DNA of 64,000 bases from Leptolyngbyaceae cyanobacterium C42_A2020_001 (lineage in GTDB: Bacteria; Cyanobacteriota; Cyanobacteriia; Leptolyngbyales; Leptolyngbyaceae): the NCBI GenBank assembly GCA_015272515.1, contig JACYLN010000002.1, positions 1 to 64,000 of the forward strand. Direction: 5' to 3'. Under the pieces are notes generated by a model. The model did not search any database. It was not told where the DNA came from and was given only the letters and a program-made list of their open reading frames with translations. Position numbers and translations under genes: made by a program. Shown here piece after piece: positions 42,344 through 52,292 of the stretch (the stretch's first letter is position 1; each line of letters begins with the position of its first letter).

Positions 42344-43624
42344 TTACTGAACCTGACAAAATTCAACTCCAAACAATTGCTTGAGAAATAACACAGGATC
42401 TGTTTGCGGCAGACTTGTATCTACAAATAAGTTTCGAGCCAGCTTCAGTTGTGCTGTGCTGTACTGGCGCTGATTTTGAGCTTGAGACACAGCTAAACCC
42501 AAATCATGAAACCATTTTGTTAGCACAGGAAGGGAATTTTCGAGGGTAATCGAAGCTGAATTCGTAGAAAACTTGAGTATTTGTCGCTTAAACGTGGCAT
42601 TTATCAACAAATACGTTTCATTATTTTGAACCATTTCCCAGCGAGATTGAGGCATCGCCTTTTCACTCCACGAAACCCAGAGGCGCATTCGCTTCAAAAC
42701 CAATTCCATCTCAGCTTGGTTTGCTAAATAAACAACAATTGGTTTGAGCTTGGGTGAATTTAAGACTCGACGTGCAGGTTGATTAACAATAGTGGAAGCC
42801 GTTATAAACGATTCTGAAAGCGTTTGATGTTTGGGTGCTGAAGAGAGAACAACCGATGGTTCTGGGGAAGATGCGATCGTTGAAACTTCCCAGCGATAAC
42901 GATCAAGCCTTCCCCCTTCATACATACAACTGGGAAAGGCATAGGCTTGTTTGGCAATGGGTTGATGGGTTTGAGGATCAAGATATTCCAGGTGGAGTTG
43001 AATATCTGGAGTATCGTTTTGCTGTTTGGCGAAGGTGTATTCTGGCGGCGGCGGTGTTACACACAGCAAGCGAACAACTTGAACAATGGCTCGATTTTTA
43101 GCATCCTGTAGTTGAAATACATTATGAGGCGGGTTGAAAATAATTCGCCCCTCTGGATCGAGAAAATAGGAGAGGGTACATCCTTGAGGAAGGTAAAACA
43201 AAGCACCGATATATCGATCCAGTTTGGGTTTGCGCCGCCTCAAATAAACGTAGTACTGAGTGGGTTCGCTGAGTCCACGTTCTTGATAGCTGTAATCTTT
43301 TTTTAGGAGTAATCGTGTATTAGGAGTAATGGATGTAGCATTACCGTGCCGATGGCGATCGCTAATTTCTTGTAAGCCAAATTCCAATACTGCTTGAATC
43401 TGCTCGACATCTAGTTGAGTGATTAATTTCCGAATGAGTGCAACTTTTGTCCTGACCGTCAGTTGACTAGCTTGCAGAATGATTGTGTGATGAGGCGCAA
43501 GGGTTTCTGCCAAGTCCTCTTCCGAAACCTCTACCGAGGGCGATTCAGGGGTTGCCTCAGCATGGTGTGAACAGGGCGTTTGAACTAGCCGAGCATCAAC
43601 CTTAGAAGAAGGAACACGATTCAT
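42344..43624 (-). CDS. Hypothetical protein, 426 aa
   Basis: Function and family not recognised. There is no signal peptide or membrane span. An acidic N-terminal region (about residues 20-50) precedes a helical part (VALIRKLITQLDVEQIQAVLEFG), then a beta-rich segment with YYVYLRRRKPKLDRYIGALF and LPQGCTLSYFLDPEGRIIFN, and a C-terminal half with KWFHDLGLAVSQAQNQRQYS. The Pro-rich bridge CVTPPPPEYTFAKQ lies near residue 205. It is the last gene of the minus-strand run, separated from the glycosyltransferase gene by about 110 bases, but membership of the polysaccharide operon is not supported by content. Confidence 0.6.
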   Translation of the reverse strand: MNRVPSSKVDARLVQTPCSHHAEATPESPSVEVSEEDLAETLAPHHTIILQASQLTVRTKVALIRKLITQLDVEQIQAVLEFGLQEISDRHRHGNATSITPNTRLLLKKDYSYQERGLSEPTQYYVYLRRRKPKLDRYIGALFYLPQGCTLSYFLDPEGRIIFNPPHNVFQLQDAKNRAIVQVVRLLCVTPPPPEYTFAKQQNDTPDIQLHLEYLDPQTHQPIAKQAYAFPSCMYEGGRLDRYRWEVSTIASSPEPSVVLSSAPKHQTLSESFITASTIVNQPARRVLNSPKLKPIVVYLANQAEMELVLKRMRLWVSWSEKAMPQSRWEMVQNNETYLLINATFKRQILKFSTNSASITLENSLPVLTKWFHDLGLAVSQAQNQRQYSTAQLKLARNLFVDTSLPQTDPVLFLKQLFGVEFCQVQ

Positions 43625-43738
43625 ATCAAGAACAGAACAGGGATTATAAGAATCTACCCAACTAAACAGGTAAATTCAGGACACTTGCAGCGATCTTGAT
43701 GGAATCATTGTCTATTACAGGTTTTTCAATTCAAGAAT

Positions 43739-44818
43739 TTAACCTGGCAATCCCTGCGGCACACCAACCACTTCTCGATAAACGCCTAAGGTTTCTCGGC
43801 TCATTCGGTTTACTGATAGCCAATCCAAGTTTCGCTGTGCCTGCTGTTGCCAGTGGCATAATTCCTGTGGCTGTTCTAATAAGGTTTGCAACGCTGTGGC
43901 GATCGCCCTCTGATCCAGGGGAGGAACCAAGATACCAGCTTCACCCTGATCCAGTGCTTCGGGAATGCCATCAACGTTGCTAGCCACGATCGCGCATCCT
44001 ACCTCGCGCGCCTCTGCCAGCACCAACCCAAACGGTTCTCGCCGCGATGCTAGCACAAACACATCTGTTGAGTGCAGGTAGCGCACCGGGTTAGGTTGAA
44101 ACCCTTCAAAATGAATGCGATCGCCCACCACACTAGCCTGCGCTTGCTGCCGAAATTTAGCCATGTCAAACCCATCCCCAACCAGATACAGATGCGCCAT
44201 TGGGAATCTGGGAGCAATTTGGATAAAGGCAGCAATTAGGTCAGCAATTCCTTTGCGCTCGGTCATTCCGGCAACAGTTGTAATGGCAGGGCGATGAAGG
44301 GCTGGAATATCTGTTGTGTGAAAGCGGCGCAGACGAGGGGAACCAATGGTGCCATTATGGACAACACGAAGTTTATTCTGAGGAACTCCTCGTTTTGCCA
44401 TTGAGCTGGCAACTGCATGACTCACGGCAATCACGCGATCGGCAATTCCCATCAAAATCGAACTTGCTTGAAATTCATTATGAACCGTAGACACAAGGAT
44501 GTAAGAACAGTTGAGCCGAAACAAGCGAGCCAGCACCACACCCGTCATCATATGAGCGTGAACGATATCCGGTTGCACTGTTTGGATAATTTGCCGATAG
44601 CGGTGTGCTGCTTGCCATAGCTGCATCGGGCGACGCTGCTGATCCAGATAAAAATGCTTCACCCCATACTTTGCCAGCAACGCTTCATACTCGCCGCCTG
44701 CCGATGCTACACTCACTTCGTAGCCCTGCTCCGCCTGGGAACAGGCAAGATCTACCGCAACATTGATAATGCCATTGCCCAGTTCACGAATATCGTTGAG
44801 GATGTGCAAAATTCGCAT
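43739..44818 (-). CDS. GT4-family glycosyltransferase
   Basis: A 359-residue GT-B glycosyltransferase. The N-terminal lobe shows ELGNGIINVAVDLACSQAEQGYEV and HAHMMTGVVLARL; the C-terminal nucleotide-sugar lobe has VAGMTERKGIADLIAAF, LYLVGDGFD, and the E-x7-E motif in REPFGLVLAEAREVG. These enzymes transfer a sugar with retention to growing glycans. ATG at 44818 has GGAG eight bases upstream. It lies 24 bases behind another GT4 gene and is the last recognisable gene of the exopolysaccharide run. Donor and linkage are unknown. Confidence 0.9.
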   Translation of the reverse strand: MRILHILNDIRELGNGIINVAVDLACSQAEQGYEVSVASAGGEYEALLAKYGVKHFYLDQQRRPMQLWQAAHRYRQIIQTVQPDIVHAHMMTGVVLARLFRLNCSYILVSTVHNEFQASSILMGIADRVIAVSHAVASSMAKRGVPQNKLRVVHNGTIGSPRLRRFHTTDIPALHRPAITTVAGMTERKGIADLIAAFIQIAPRFPMAHLYLVGDGFDMAKFRQQAQASVVGDRIHFEGFQPNPVRYLHSTDVFVLASRREPFGLVLAEAREVGCAIVASNVDGIPEALDQGEAGILVPPLDQRAIATALQTLLEQPQELCHWQQQAQRNLDWLSVNRMSRETLGVYREVVGVPQGLPG

Positions 44819-44842
44819 GGTAAACGCTCCTGATTGGCTTTG

Positions 44843-45988
44843 TTAACTTGCCTGCGATCGCGCTGGGCTAACGACCCGAGATAACACTTGCAAATACTGC
44901 TCAGTCACAGTTTGCACAGAAAAAGCTGCGGCTCGTTGTTGGAGCATTGCAGAGTTACGCGGTTGATTTAGGGTGGTCGCGATCGCCTCAGCTAAAGCAA
45001 TCTCATCTTGCACAGGCACCAATTTGCCATACTTGCCATTAGCTAAAATTTCCGCCGGACCGCTTTCACAATCGGTTGAAACAACGGGAACGCCTGCTGC
45101 CATCGCCTCTGCCACCACATTCCCAAAGCCCTCAAAAATCGAAGATAAGGTAAAAACAGCAGCCTTTGCCATATAAGCGTAGGGATTTTCCACAAATCCA
45201 GGCAGCGCTACGTCTCCAACTAATCCCAACTCCTGAATCAACGCTTGCAGTTTGGGACGTTGATCGCCCTCCCCCAGAATCATTAAACGCGCACAGCAGT
45301 TTTGCCGTAGTCGTGCAAATGCCCGAACTAAAGTTGGAAAATCTTTTTGAGTTACCAATCGCCCCACCCCCAAAATCACGGGAGGTTCTCCAGGTGCAAA
45401 CCAGGGATGATGAACATCTGCCTGCATTTTTGCCTGCATTTCTGGCGTAACAACCGGATTGTGAATCACCTGGATCGACTCTGGTGGAAGCTGGGTGATG
45501 TTGGCAACATCCAACGCCACACCACGGGAAGCCGCCACAATCTCATCTGCCCAGGGATAAAACCAGCGCACAAGTTGAGGTCGAATTCTGCCACCAGTCA
45601 AGGGTTGATGGTCTTGAAACTGTTGAGACAGATTCGTTTGCACACACATCACCACCCGCGTAGGCACCCGCGATAGTTGCCGTGCCCAAGTAGCAGAACT
45701 CGCAATATCCAGGGCTGAAAGCAAGACATCGGGCTGCGCCTTTTGCAGATAGCGTCTTAGTGCCAGAGTTTTAGAAATCACTACTGGAGTTTTTGCCTGA
45801 AGATTGACTAGGCGTACTCCAGGCGGAAGCATCGTTAGGTATGCTCCTTCTGCTTCTGCCACGACCAGATCAGTTTTAATCCCCTGCTGAACAAAACCTT
45901 GTGCCAGATGCAACATAGCTCGTTCTGCACCTCCACCTTCCAGTGCTGGAAGAAAGACGCTGATGAATGATGGTTTGGTCAGATGCAC
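44843..45988 (-). CDS. GT4-family glycosyltransferase
   Basis: A 381-residue retaining GT-B transferase. The start is GTG with AGGAGG ten bases upstream. The opening FLPALEGGGAERAMLHLAQGF is the GG-loop that holds the donor phosphate. The C-terminal lobe has GVGRLVTQKDFPTLVRAF, RLMILGEGDQRPKLQAL and the EGFGNVVAEAMAAGVPVVST nucleotide-sugar site. It is similar in layout to lipopolysaccharide and capsule transferases. It sits between the glycoside hydrolase-like gene and a further GT4 gene. Substrates are unknown. Confidence 0.91.
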   Translation of the reverse strand: MHLTKPSFISVFLPALEGGGAERAMLHLAQGFVQQGIKTDLVVAEAEGAYLTMLPPGVRLVNLQAKTPVVISKTLALRRYLQKAQPDVLLSALDIASSATWARQLSRVPTRVVMCVQTNLSQQFQDHQPLTGGRIRPQLVRWFYPWADEIVAASRGVALDVANITQLPPESIQVIHNPVVTPEMQAKMQADVHHPWFAPGEPPVILGVGRLVTQKDFPTLVRAFARLRQNCCARLMILGEGDQRPKLQALIQELGLVGDVALPGFVENPYAYMAKAAVFTLSSIFEGFGNVVAEAMAAGVPVVSTDCESGPAEILANGKYGKLVPVQDEIALAEAIATTLNQPRNSAMLQQRAAAFSVQTVTEQYLQVLSRVVSPARSQAS

Positions 45989-46029
45989 AATACTTAAACC
46001 TCCTAATTAGTAGACGCTATTATTTTTTT

Positions 46030-46057
46030 CCTGCTTAAGTATCTATCTTTAAGCAGG
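46030..46057. terminator. Hairpin overlapping the hydrolase stop codon
   Basis: CCTGCTTAA (46030-46038) and TTAAGCAGG (46049-46057) are perfect nine-base arms with a ten-base loop. The right arm contains the stop codon of the minus-strand hydrolase gene. On that strand the hairpin is followed by an A-run, not a U-run. On the plus strand T-residues precede it. It is probably an mRNA processing or stabilising structure rather than an intrinsic terminator. Confidence 0.4.
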
Positions 46058-47356
46058 TGTTAATTCAATCACCAGTGGATGATCGGGAACTGCAAGTTGC
46101 AGTTGATTGACATTAGATTGTTGCCAGACAGGAGTAGTTGAATTGATGGGTTGATAGGCTTTTACAGATTTGAATGTGTTTGAAAAGGACAACGTGACCG
46201 ATTGTTCCGGCACCGTTAAGTTTGTTTTGGTTTGCGGATCAAAGCTAGGAACCTCCTGCCAGAGAACGATATAAAATCGGCGATCGCGCTTTTGCAAAAC
46301 CGTGTGATGCACGCTTGCCACATTGCCAGTTAATTGATAAGACAAGCTTTGCGGTTGAAACTCAACACCAGGATCTTTAAGCAGCGCAATCAGATTTTTC
46401 AATGCAGTAAACGCTGGTTTTGGAGTACCATCAACCCGCAATAAGCCAAAATTATTTTCCTGATTGGGGGCAGGTCGCTCATCGATCAATTCATACACAA
46501 AGGCACGACGCACATTGCGATTGAAATATTCCAAAAACAAGCGTGGAATATATTTGGCAGAAACTTGCTCGGAAACGGCTGGTTGGGGTGGAGCCGGATC
46601 AGCGATCGCGTTATGCCAGCCAGCTTCGGTAGCTACAATAGGCTTGTTGCTGCCTGAAACAATTTGCGTCAGTGGAATCCACTTTGTATCAAGATCCTGG
46701 CTGGGTAGATTTCCTCCTGCATAGCTGTGCATATTTCCAGCATCAAGTTCGTTGATATATCCCAACTGAGATGCATTAAACGGAATTGCCAACGACGGCA
46801 TGAGCACCCATAAGTTTGCCGTAGCAGGATTCTGCTTAATGGCATTGTATAGGTCAATCTGATAGCTGCGGATTCCTGTGGGAAACGTTTGCCCTTGATA
46901 ATTGAGTTGAGGGTGAACATCCCACTCATTGGGACCTTCAACAGCTTCAACGGCTGATAGTGTTGGATTTAACACTTCTCCTACCACATTGACTGGAAAA
47001 ATTCCATCCCGTGGATCCATCACCAGCGTTGACTTAATTCCAATCCTGGCTAAGTCATTCATTTTCTGAAACATGCCTGGATCTTTGCCACCATCCCGAA
47101 TGTGACGCACTCCCAACTCTCGCAATCGGGGTTTAATTACCTCCTCATAGCGACCGTAAGCCGTATCTAGGTAGCGCAGATGGGTGGCAACACCGATCGC
47201 ATCTACAAAGGAATCTGCCGTTTTGGTTGGAATCGAAGATGCCTGAACCTGGGTCATTACCTGCGACAGTAAGCCAATCAGCAGGGCAGTCAGAAGTGCG
47301 GCGATCGCATAGCCCTTCTGACGAAAAGGTTGGATGTTTAAGATGAGTCGATTCAT
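46049..47356 (-). CDS. Exported glycoside hydrolase-like protein (TIM barrel)
   Basis: A 435-residue exported protein. A signal peptide (IAALLTALLIGLLSQVMTQVQA) precedes a clan GH-A-like barrel. The likely acid/base Glu is in VEGPNEWD and the nucleophile in PIVATEAGW, the normal placement at strands 4 and 7, with GVATHLRYLDTAYGRY near the start of the barrel. A beta-rich C-terminal part (about residues 320-435) follows. The exact GH family cannot be named. In the middle of a polysaccharide cluster it could trim or release the polymer. ATG at 47356 is assumed; a TTG at 47365 is possible. Confidence 0.75.
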   Translation of the reverse strand: MNRLILNIQPFRQKGYAIAALLTALLIGLLSQVMTQVQASSIPTKTADSFVDAIGVATHLRYLDTAYGRYEEVIKPRLRELGVRHIRDGGKDPGMFQKMNDLARIGIKSTLVMDPRDGIFPVNVVGEVLNPTLSAVEAVEGPNEWDVHPQLNYQGQTFPTGIRSYQIDLYNAIKQNPATANLWVLMPSLAIPFNASQLGYINELDAGNMHSYAGGNLPSQDLDTKWIPLTQIVSGSNKPIVATEAGWHNAIADPAPPQPAVSEQVSAKYIPRLFLEYFNRNVRRAFVYELIDERPAPNQENNFGLLRVDGTPKPAFTALKNLIALLKDPGVEFQPQSLSYQLTGNVASVHHTVLQKRDRRFYIVLWQEVPSFDPQTKTNLTVPEQSVTLSFSNTFKSVKAYQPINSTTPVWQQSNVNQLQLAVPDHPLVIELTPA

Positions 47357-47413
47357 CTTCCTCAAAGAGTTTTAATACGTCTAAAGTGTTGTTCAAGAAG
47401 TAATTCAGTCAAT

Positions 47414-48712
47414 CTACCGAGGATTCTCTAGAATCCGTCCATCATGCTGCCAACGTTGATTAAACTCGTTTGTCATCCGTCGCTGATAAATAGAACGCCA
47501 GCGGTAGTCCCGCAACAAAATTCCTTCTCTTATACCAGGGCGAATATGGGCACCATCTGAATGAATTGTTTGATTCACGTCACCCGTCTGATAGGTTTCC
47601 AGAACATCAAAATTAACCAGTCCATGAATGGCTTGAAGCACCACAATCAGACTCAGGCAAACAACAGATTTACGAGCATCAGGCAGGTGAGCAATAAAAT
47701 ACATCACACAGAACAGAACTGGAATTAAATATTGGTATTGATGGGGCAGTTTTGCAAATAACAACTGATTGAAGAGAAAACAGGTAAGAACTGCATAAAA
47801 AACTAATTTAGCGGCCGTTGTGTTGCGAAAAGGAACTTTACGAATTTGCTCCCAATAATATTGTCTTTGGCGAAAGAAGAAGAACAATAACACAAGAAAT
47901 GTTGGCAATCCCCACAGGTAGATGTTTTTGTAGATGAATCGAGCGATCTCGCCAAATGTGCCACCAGCAGCATCATCGGCATAACTCAAAAACGAGAGCG
48001 TCATCCCAGAAGCAAAAAACACTGGCAAATACAGCACTACGGATGCCAGCAGAAATAGGACAATTCCTTGAAAAAATCGTTGAGTCAATTGACGCTGGTG
48101 GCGCAGGTAGGGAAAATAGAAAGCAAACGCGATCGCGCCCATTGGTCCATAGGTAAGACGAGAGGAAACGGCAAGTGCAAACAACAATCCTGCCCAGCGA
48201 AAGCGTTCATTTAACAGAAGCAGTAAGCCAGCTAAAAAGAAGAACGCTGGATAAATATAGTCTGTGGAGGTTGTTGCCGCAATAATCCAAAAAGGATTGG
48301 CACCAACGGCAAATGCAGCAAGGGCAGCGACTAGTGGCAGAACCATTTTTGCTAGCAAACGGTAGAAAATAAATAAACTAGCGATCGCCAGTGCAGCCGA
48401 TACTAGATTTGAGAGATAAAAATCTCCCAGTTGAGACGATAACCCAATGACAATTTCGGGCACGAGGTAACCCTGAAACCGAGAGGGCACATACCGCTGC
48501 TCACTCACCAACGTTCGCCAGGTGCCAATCATGCGATAAATATCATCATGGTTGCCGTAGCCATTCAACGTCAGCAAACCATAGACAATGCAAAGTAATC
48601 CCAGAAACAGATAAATCCAATAGGGGCTAGCAATACGAAGTTGTACGTTGGCAAACGTATTGGAAGACTTAGATTGTTGAGTGAGTTGTAGCTGAGTTTT
48701 CGTTTGGCTCAT
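47414..48712 (-). CDS. Polytopic membrane protein, GT-C-like
   Basis: A 432-residue integral membrane protein with about ten or more hydrophobic segments. The first external loop contains the acidic pair GNHDDIYRMIGTWRTL, like the catalytic acidic loop of lipid-linked-sugar-dependent GT-C transferases. No closer family can be named, and it may instead be a polysaccharide flippase or polymerase part. ATG at 48712 has GAGGA eight bases upstream; a GTG lies directly before it. It is placed between the O-antigen ligase gene and the glycoside hydrolase-like gene. Confidence 0.65.
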   Translation of the reverse strand: MSQTKTQLQLTQQSKSSNTFANVQLRIASPYWIYLFLGLLCIVYGLLTLNGYGNHDDIYRMIGTWRTLVSEQRYVPSRFQGYLVPEIVIGLSSQLGDFYLSNLVSAALAIASLFIFYRLLAKMVLPLVAALAAFAVGANPFWIIAATTSTDYIYPAFFFLAGLLLLLNERFRWAGLLFALAVSSRLTYGPMGAIAFAFYFPYLRHQRQLTQRFFQGIVLFLLASVVLYLPVFFASGMTLSFLSYADDAAGGTFGEIARFIYKNIYLWGLPTFLVLLFFFFRQRQYYWEQIRKVPFRNTTAAKLVFYAVLTCFLFNQLLFAKLPHQYQYLIPVLFCVMYFIAHLPDARKSVVCLSLIVVLQAIHGLVNFDVLETYQTGDVNQTIHSDGAHIRPGIREGILLRDYRWRSIYQRRMTNEFNQRWQHDGRILENPR

Positions 48713-48751
48713 CACTTTTTCCTCTCTGCATCACGGCTTAATACATTGCAT

Positions 48752-50200
48752 TTAATAATTGGCGACTGAAAGGGTTTCGTGAAGCTCCTCAATTGAATCT
48801 GATTGTGTTTGTCGCTGATACCAGTAATAACGTTGAGCTGCCAAAGCAATTCCTAAGAAGCCCCATAACACCATGCCAAACACCCCCAGCATGGACTCGT
48901 TCAAGCCGATTTGGGCAAATGTTCCCAGGGCGATCGCACGCGATGCAGCAGCAAACGGATCATCGCCCCCTTCAATTTTGCGAGTAAGGCTTAACAGCAA
49001 CACCAACAAACCACCCAAATAAGGTAGGGTACCAAACCATCCCAGCAAAAACAATAGACTGAGAATGCCACTATCGTTTGGACCTAAAGATTCACTGATA
49101 ATGACTCCTCCCAAACCCTGACCAACCACTTCATTTAGCGCCAATCCCAGTGCTTGATTGTATCCAACCGAACGTGCATTAAAACTCACATCATTGCCGA
49201 TATCGAACAAACTTTGGAGGCGAGAATTAATCACGTCTGCAAACGGATCAATCGCTGTCAGCGGTAATACCAGAATTGTCATCACAAATACTGTGAGCAC
49301 TAAACGAATTTGTAATCGCTGCTTGAGTGAAGGAATAAAGAATGCCAGGGAAACTACCCATCCCAGCCAGGAAGAACGCGCTAGAGTCAGCAAAAACGAC
49401 AGATATCCCACCCCAGCCGCTAAAAACCGGGCACCACCGCGATCGCTAAACAGCAACACTAATCCCGCTGCCATCACACAGGCAAATGGCTGAGTTGAAT
49501 TCATCGTACTGAATACCCGAATTCCCAACGGTTCTGGAATGCCGAACACTTGGGTTTCCTGGTTCATTAACCAGAACCGATCCCAGGCAGGGGCAAACAA
49601 GTATTGCACAATCCCATAAAAACCCATCACTGCCACCCCCCAGAGAAACACCCGCTGGGTAACGCGACGATACAGGGGGTACTGTCGCCAGTGAACAAAT
49701 AAATGAAAGCCAAACAGAATGGGTGTAAGCCAGTTTAGCAGCGGTACGAGTGGTTGAATTAGTGACCAATTACTAATGCCCACAAGCAAGCCATAGATCA
49801 CCGCAACGATCGCCATCAAAAACGGCAATCCACCCCGGTGGTAGGCTTTTGGGAAGTATTGAACAAACGTCACCAGCGTAATTAGCGCGGTTAGAAACGG
49901 AGTCAGCATGATCGGGTTGGGATCAAGCCACCCCCCCTGAAGATCGCCCACCCGCCGGACAAAGGGGGTGAGAAACCAGACCCACCAGTTAAACCCCAAA
50001 TACAGAATTGGATAACGAAAATAAAGCCAGACCGCAGTCATGAAGCAGGCAACAGGGTAGGCAATCCGCAATATTACAACCGCCTTTGCCACAAAACACA
50101 GAAGCGTCAGCAAAATCACCGTGAAAATGGGTATCCAAGCCAGAACGGGCTTGAACATCAACGCAAACGATTTCAGGGCAGGAAGACGGGATGCAGGCAT
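48752..50200 (-). CDS. O-antigen ligase/polymerase family membrane protein
   Basis: A 482-residue membrane protein of the Wzy_C (O-antigen ligase) superfamily. About 12 hydrophobic segments are seen. The characteristic large periplasmic loop lies between about residues 300 and 400 (INSRLQSLFDIGNDVSFNAR followed by QALGLALNEVVGQGLGG), and an Arg in LTLARSSWLGW precedes it as in the family. Such proteins polymerise lipid-linked repeat units or ligate glycans to an acceptor. With the ABC exporter in the same cluster it is likely the polymerase. ATG at 50200 is preferred over a TTG at 50206. Confidence 0.87.
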   Translation of the reverse strand: MPASRLPALKSFALMFKPVLAWIPIFTVILLTLLCFVAKAVVILRIAYPVACFMTAVWLYFRYPILYLGFNWWVWFLTPFVRRVGDLQGGWLDPNPIMLTPFLTALITLVTFVQYFPKAYHRGGLPFLMAIVAVIYGLLVGISNWSLIQPLVPLLNWLTPILFGFHLFVHWRQYPLYRRVTQRVFLWGVAVMGFYGIVQYLFAPAWDRFWLMNQETQVFGIPEPLGIRVFSTMNSTQPFACVMAAGLVLLFSDRGGARFLAAGVGYLSFLLTLARSSWLGWVVSLAFFIPSLKQRLQIRLVLTVFVMTILVLPLTAIDPFADVINSRLQSLFDIGNDVSFNARSVGYNQALGLALNEVVGQGLGGVIISESLGPNDSGILSLLFLLGWFGTLPYLGGLLVLLLSLTRKIEGGDDPFAAASRAIALGTFAQIGLNESMLGVFGMVLWGFLGIALAAQRYYWYQRQTQSDSIEELHETLSVANY

Positions 50201-50208
50201 AAGCAAAG

Positions 50209-51216
50209 TTATCGCGCTCTAGATAAAAGACCAGGATCGCGGAGGTGAATAATTGGGCAAACAAGGGATTGCGGAAGATAACTCAGCATCAGCGCAAACA
50301 AGGTGCGAAGGTTCAGCGGATGGCGACTGAGCGATCGCAGCAGATAAGGACGAGCAGTAGCATATTGGCGATCGCGCATCAGTCCAATTGCCAAAGTTGT
50401 ATTGGCGTGGGCCCACTCCCGCTCAAAATACTTTTGGATCCAAGGGTCTGGCGCATCCGCAGCAAATCGTTCGTAACAGTAGATGCCAGCCCTACCTTTG
50501 CGAATTTTTGCCTGAGTATCTCGGCTACCGCTTAACATATTTTCGGACTGGAGATGCCTGCGATACTGAGCTAACCGCTCTGAGCAGTAGTAGGCTCCCT
50601 GCCCAGAACGACACGCCTGATAGGCAAGGTAGTAGTCCCAAAAAACGCCTGCACTGGGCAATTCATCCAGGGCGATCACGTCTCTACGAATCACAGCAGC
50701 ACAGGAGACGAACACCGCTTGATCCACTAAGCCAATTTTGTAGAACGGATGATAAATTCCCGTTTGCAGGCGATCGCGCCCTTCTTGAATACTTTGCTGG
50801 ACAGAAAGTGCTTGACTGATCGTACCTTCTGCATCCATTACAGAGTAATCACAAAACGCCAACACTAAGTCTGAGTGAGTTTCTAATGAAGTCACTAATT
50901 TCTCTAAGAACTGTGCTGTCCATTGATCATCGTCATTCAAACTGGCAATGTATTTGCCCCGTGCTGCTCGTATGGCATAGGTTGCATTCCAGGCAATTCC
51001 TACATTTGTCGCATTGCGGCGGAAATGAATACGCGGATCATGAAATGACTCCACGAGCAACTGACAGCTTTCTCGACTGCCATCATCCGAAACAATAATC
51101 TCAAAATCCTGAAATGTTTGATTCAAAACACTCGCGATCGCTGCTTGCAAATAAACCGGACGATTGTAAGTTGGAATAATTACGCTGACTAGTGGCTTTG
51201 AGTCAGAAATTGTCAT
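50209..51216 (-). CDS. GT2-family glycosyltransferase
   Basis: A 335-residue GT-A transferase. The opening SVIIPTYNRPVYLQAAIASV, the DDGS at the donor site, and the metal-binding NDDDQW (about residues 95-100) are all present. The C-terminal half carries Arg-rich helices without membrane spans. It inverts the anomeric configuration when adding a sugar from UDP- or GDP-donors. The start overlaps the stop of the acyltransferase gene by four bases (ATGA), showing translational coupling. Confidence 0.92.
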   Translation of the reverse strand: MTISDSKPLVSVIIPTYNRPVYLQAAIASVLNQTFQDFEIIVSDDGSRESCQLLVESFHDPRIHFRRNATNVGIAWNATYAIRAARGKYIASLNDDDQWTAQFLEKLVTSLETHSDLVLAFCDYSVMDAEGTISQALSVQQSIQEGRDRLQTGIYHPFYKIGLVDQAVFVSCAAVIRRDVIALDELPSAGVFWDYYLAYQACRSGQGAYYCSERLAQYRRHLQSENMLSGSRDTQAKIRKGRAGIYCYERFAADAPDPWIQKYFEREWAHANTTLAIGLMRDRQYATARPYLLRSLSRHPLNLRTLFALMLSYLPQSLVCPIIHLRDPGLLSRAR

Positions 51217-52271
51217 TGAACTCTTGCCTCCTTCACATAATCAGTAGACGCAGGTAACTCATAGGTTTTGTGTTGTGGCATGGAAGCAGGCTGCTTTTGC
51301 GTTGCCACAATCGAGATTAAAAAGTGAATCATCAACAGCATTAATAGCGTGATGCCAATCGAGATGGGTAGCGATAAATTCGCGGGATCATAAGCACCTC
51401 GAAATGTAAAGATAATCAAATTACTCATTAAAAGGTAGAACAATACATTCTTGCCCCAGGCGCTGAGTAACGTTGATAAAATTCGCTGCTTTGACAAATA
51501 TCTAGCGGACAAATAATAGAAATAAACTAAGAAAAGTGATGCCGTAATCCATAAAAAAGAAGGCGGAAAACGACTAGGGAGTTGGCGTGTATATAAATAG
51601 AACACAATAAAGCCAGCAAAGCCAATCGTTGAGATTCCTAAAACTCGTTTATTCGTGATAATTCGATGCCTGGCAAAATACACACCTGCCAGATAAATTG
51701 AAAAGTATTGCAAAACCGGATAGGTGGGGAATCGATCAGTTCCAACAATGAGACCCAACTGGCTAATGTTTATCCATGAGTAAGGGATAAATGTTGTCAG
51801 TAATAGCAATGAAAACGCCAGCCAAAAGCTTTTGTAGTTTGCAGTAACTTTTTGAATTTGAGAGAACAGTAAGAGCGATACCAGAATGATCAGGGAGAAT
51901 GACACTAAAAATTCTGAGAAGGGAGGAATATCTCTCAAAATCAGGATTTTTAGAACCCCCTTGAAATCCAAATTCTTGTCAACAAATGCTCGCCAGTAGA
52001 TACCAGAAATGTAGAACGCAATCAGCGGCTTCAGCGCTGTCATCAACATACGTTGATAAGAAGACTGAAAATCTTTACCAAAGTAAGCAAGTTGACAAGC
52101 ATAGCCAAAACTAAAAACGAATCCTGAAAAAGTCACTAATCCAGTTAGCAACCAAACGTGCTTTATCGGAAAATCTGCATTGCTGCTGATCAAACCTGCG
52201 ACATGGGAGAGAACCATGCCAAACACCAGCATTCCTTTCAAAACATCAATTGTTTGATCTCGTTGCTTCAT
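51213..52271 (-). CDS. Membrane acyltransferase (AT3 family)
   Basis: A 352-residue membrane protein with about ten hydrophobic segments, typical of acyltransferase family 3 (OafA/NodX/WecH-like), which add acetyl or related groups to glycans. The N-terminal TIDVLKGMLVFGMVLSHV fits the conserved first helix with its His (about residue 23), the presumed catalytic residue. GGAG lies upstream of the ATG. It is coupled to the following GT2 gene by a four-base overlap. It is preceded by the GlfT2-like gene after 21 bases. O-acetylation of the exopolysaccharide is likely. Confidence 0.85.
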   Translation of the reverse strand: MKQRDQTIDVLKGMLVFGMVLSHVAGLISSNADFPIKHVWLLTGLVTFSGFVFSFGYACQLAYFGKDFQSSYQRMLMTALKPLIAFYISGIYWRAFVDKNLDFKGVLKILILRDIPPFSEFLVSFSLIILVSLLLFSQIQKVTANYKSFWLAFSLLLLTTFIPYSWINISQLGLIVGTDRFPTYPVLQYFSIYLAGVYFARHRIITNKRVLGISTIGFAGFIVFYLYTRQLPSRFPPSFLWITASLFLVYFYYLSARYLSKQRILSTLLSAWGKNVLFYLLMSNLIIFTFRGAYDPANLSLPISIGITLLMLLMIHFLISIVATQKQPASMPQHKTYELPASTDYVKEARVQ

Positions 52272-52292
52272 CGTTCTCTCCCCAGATTAAAT

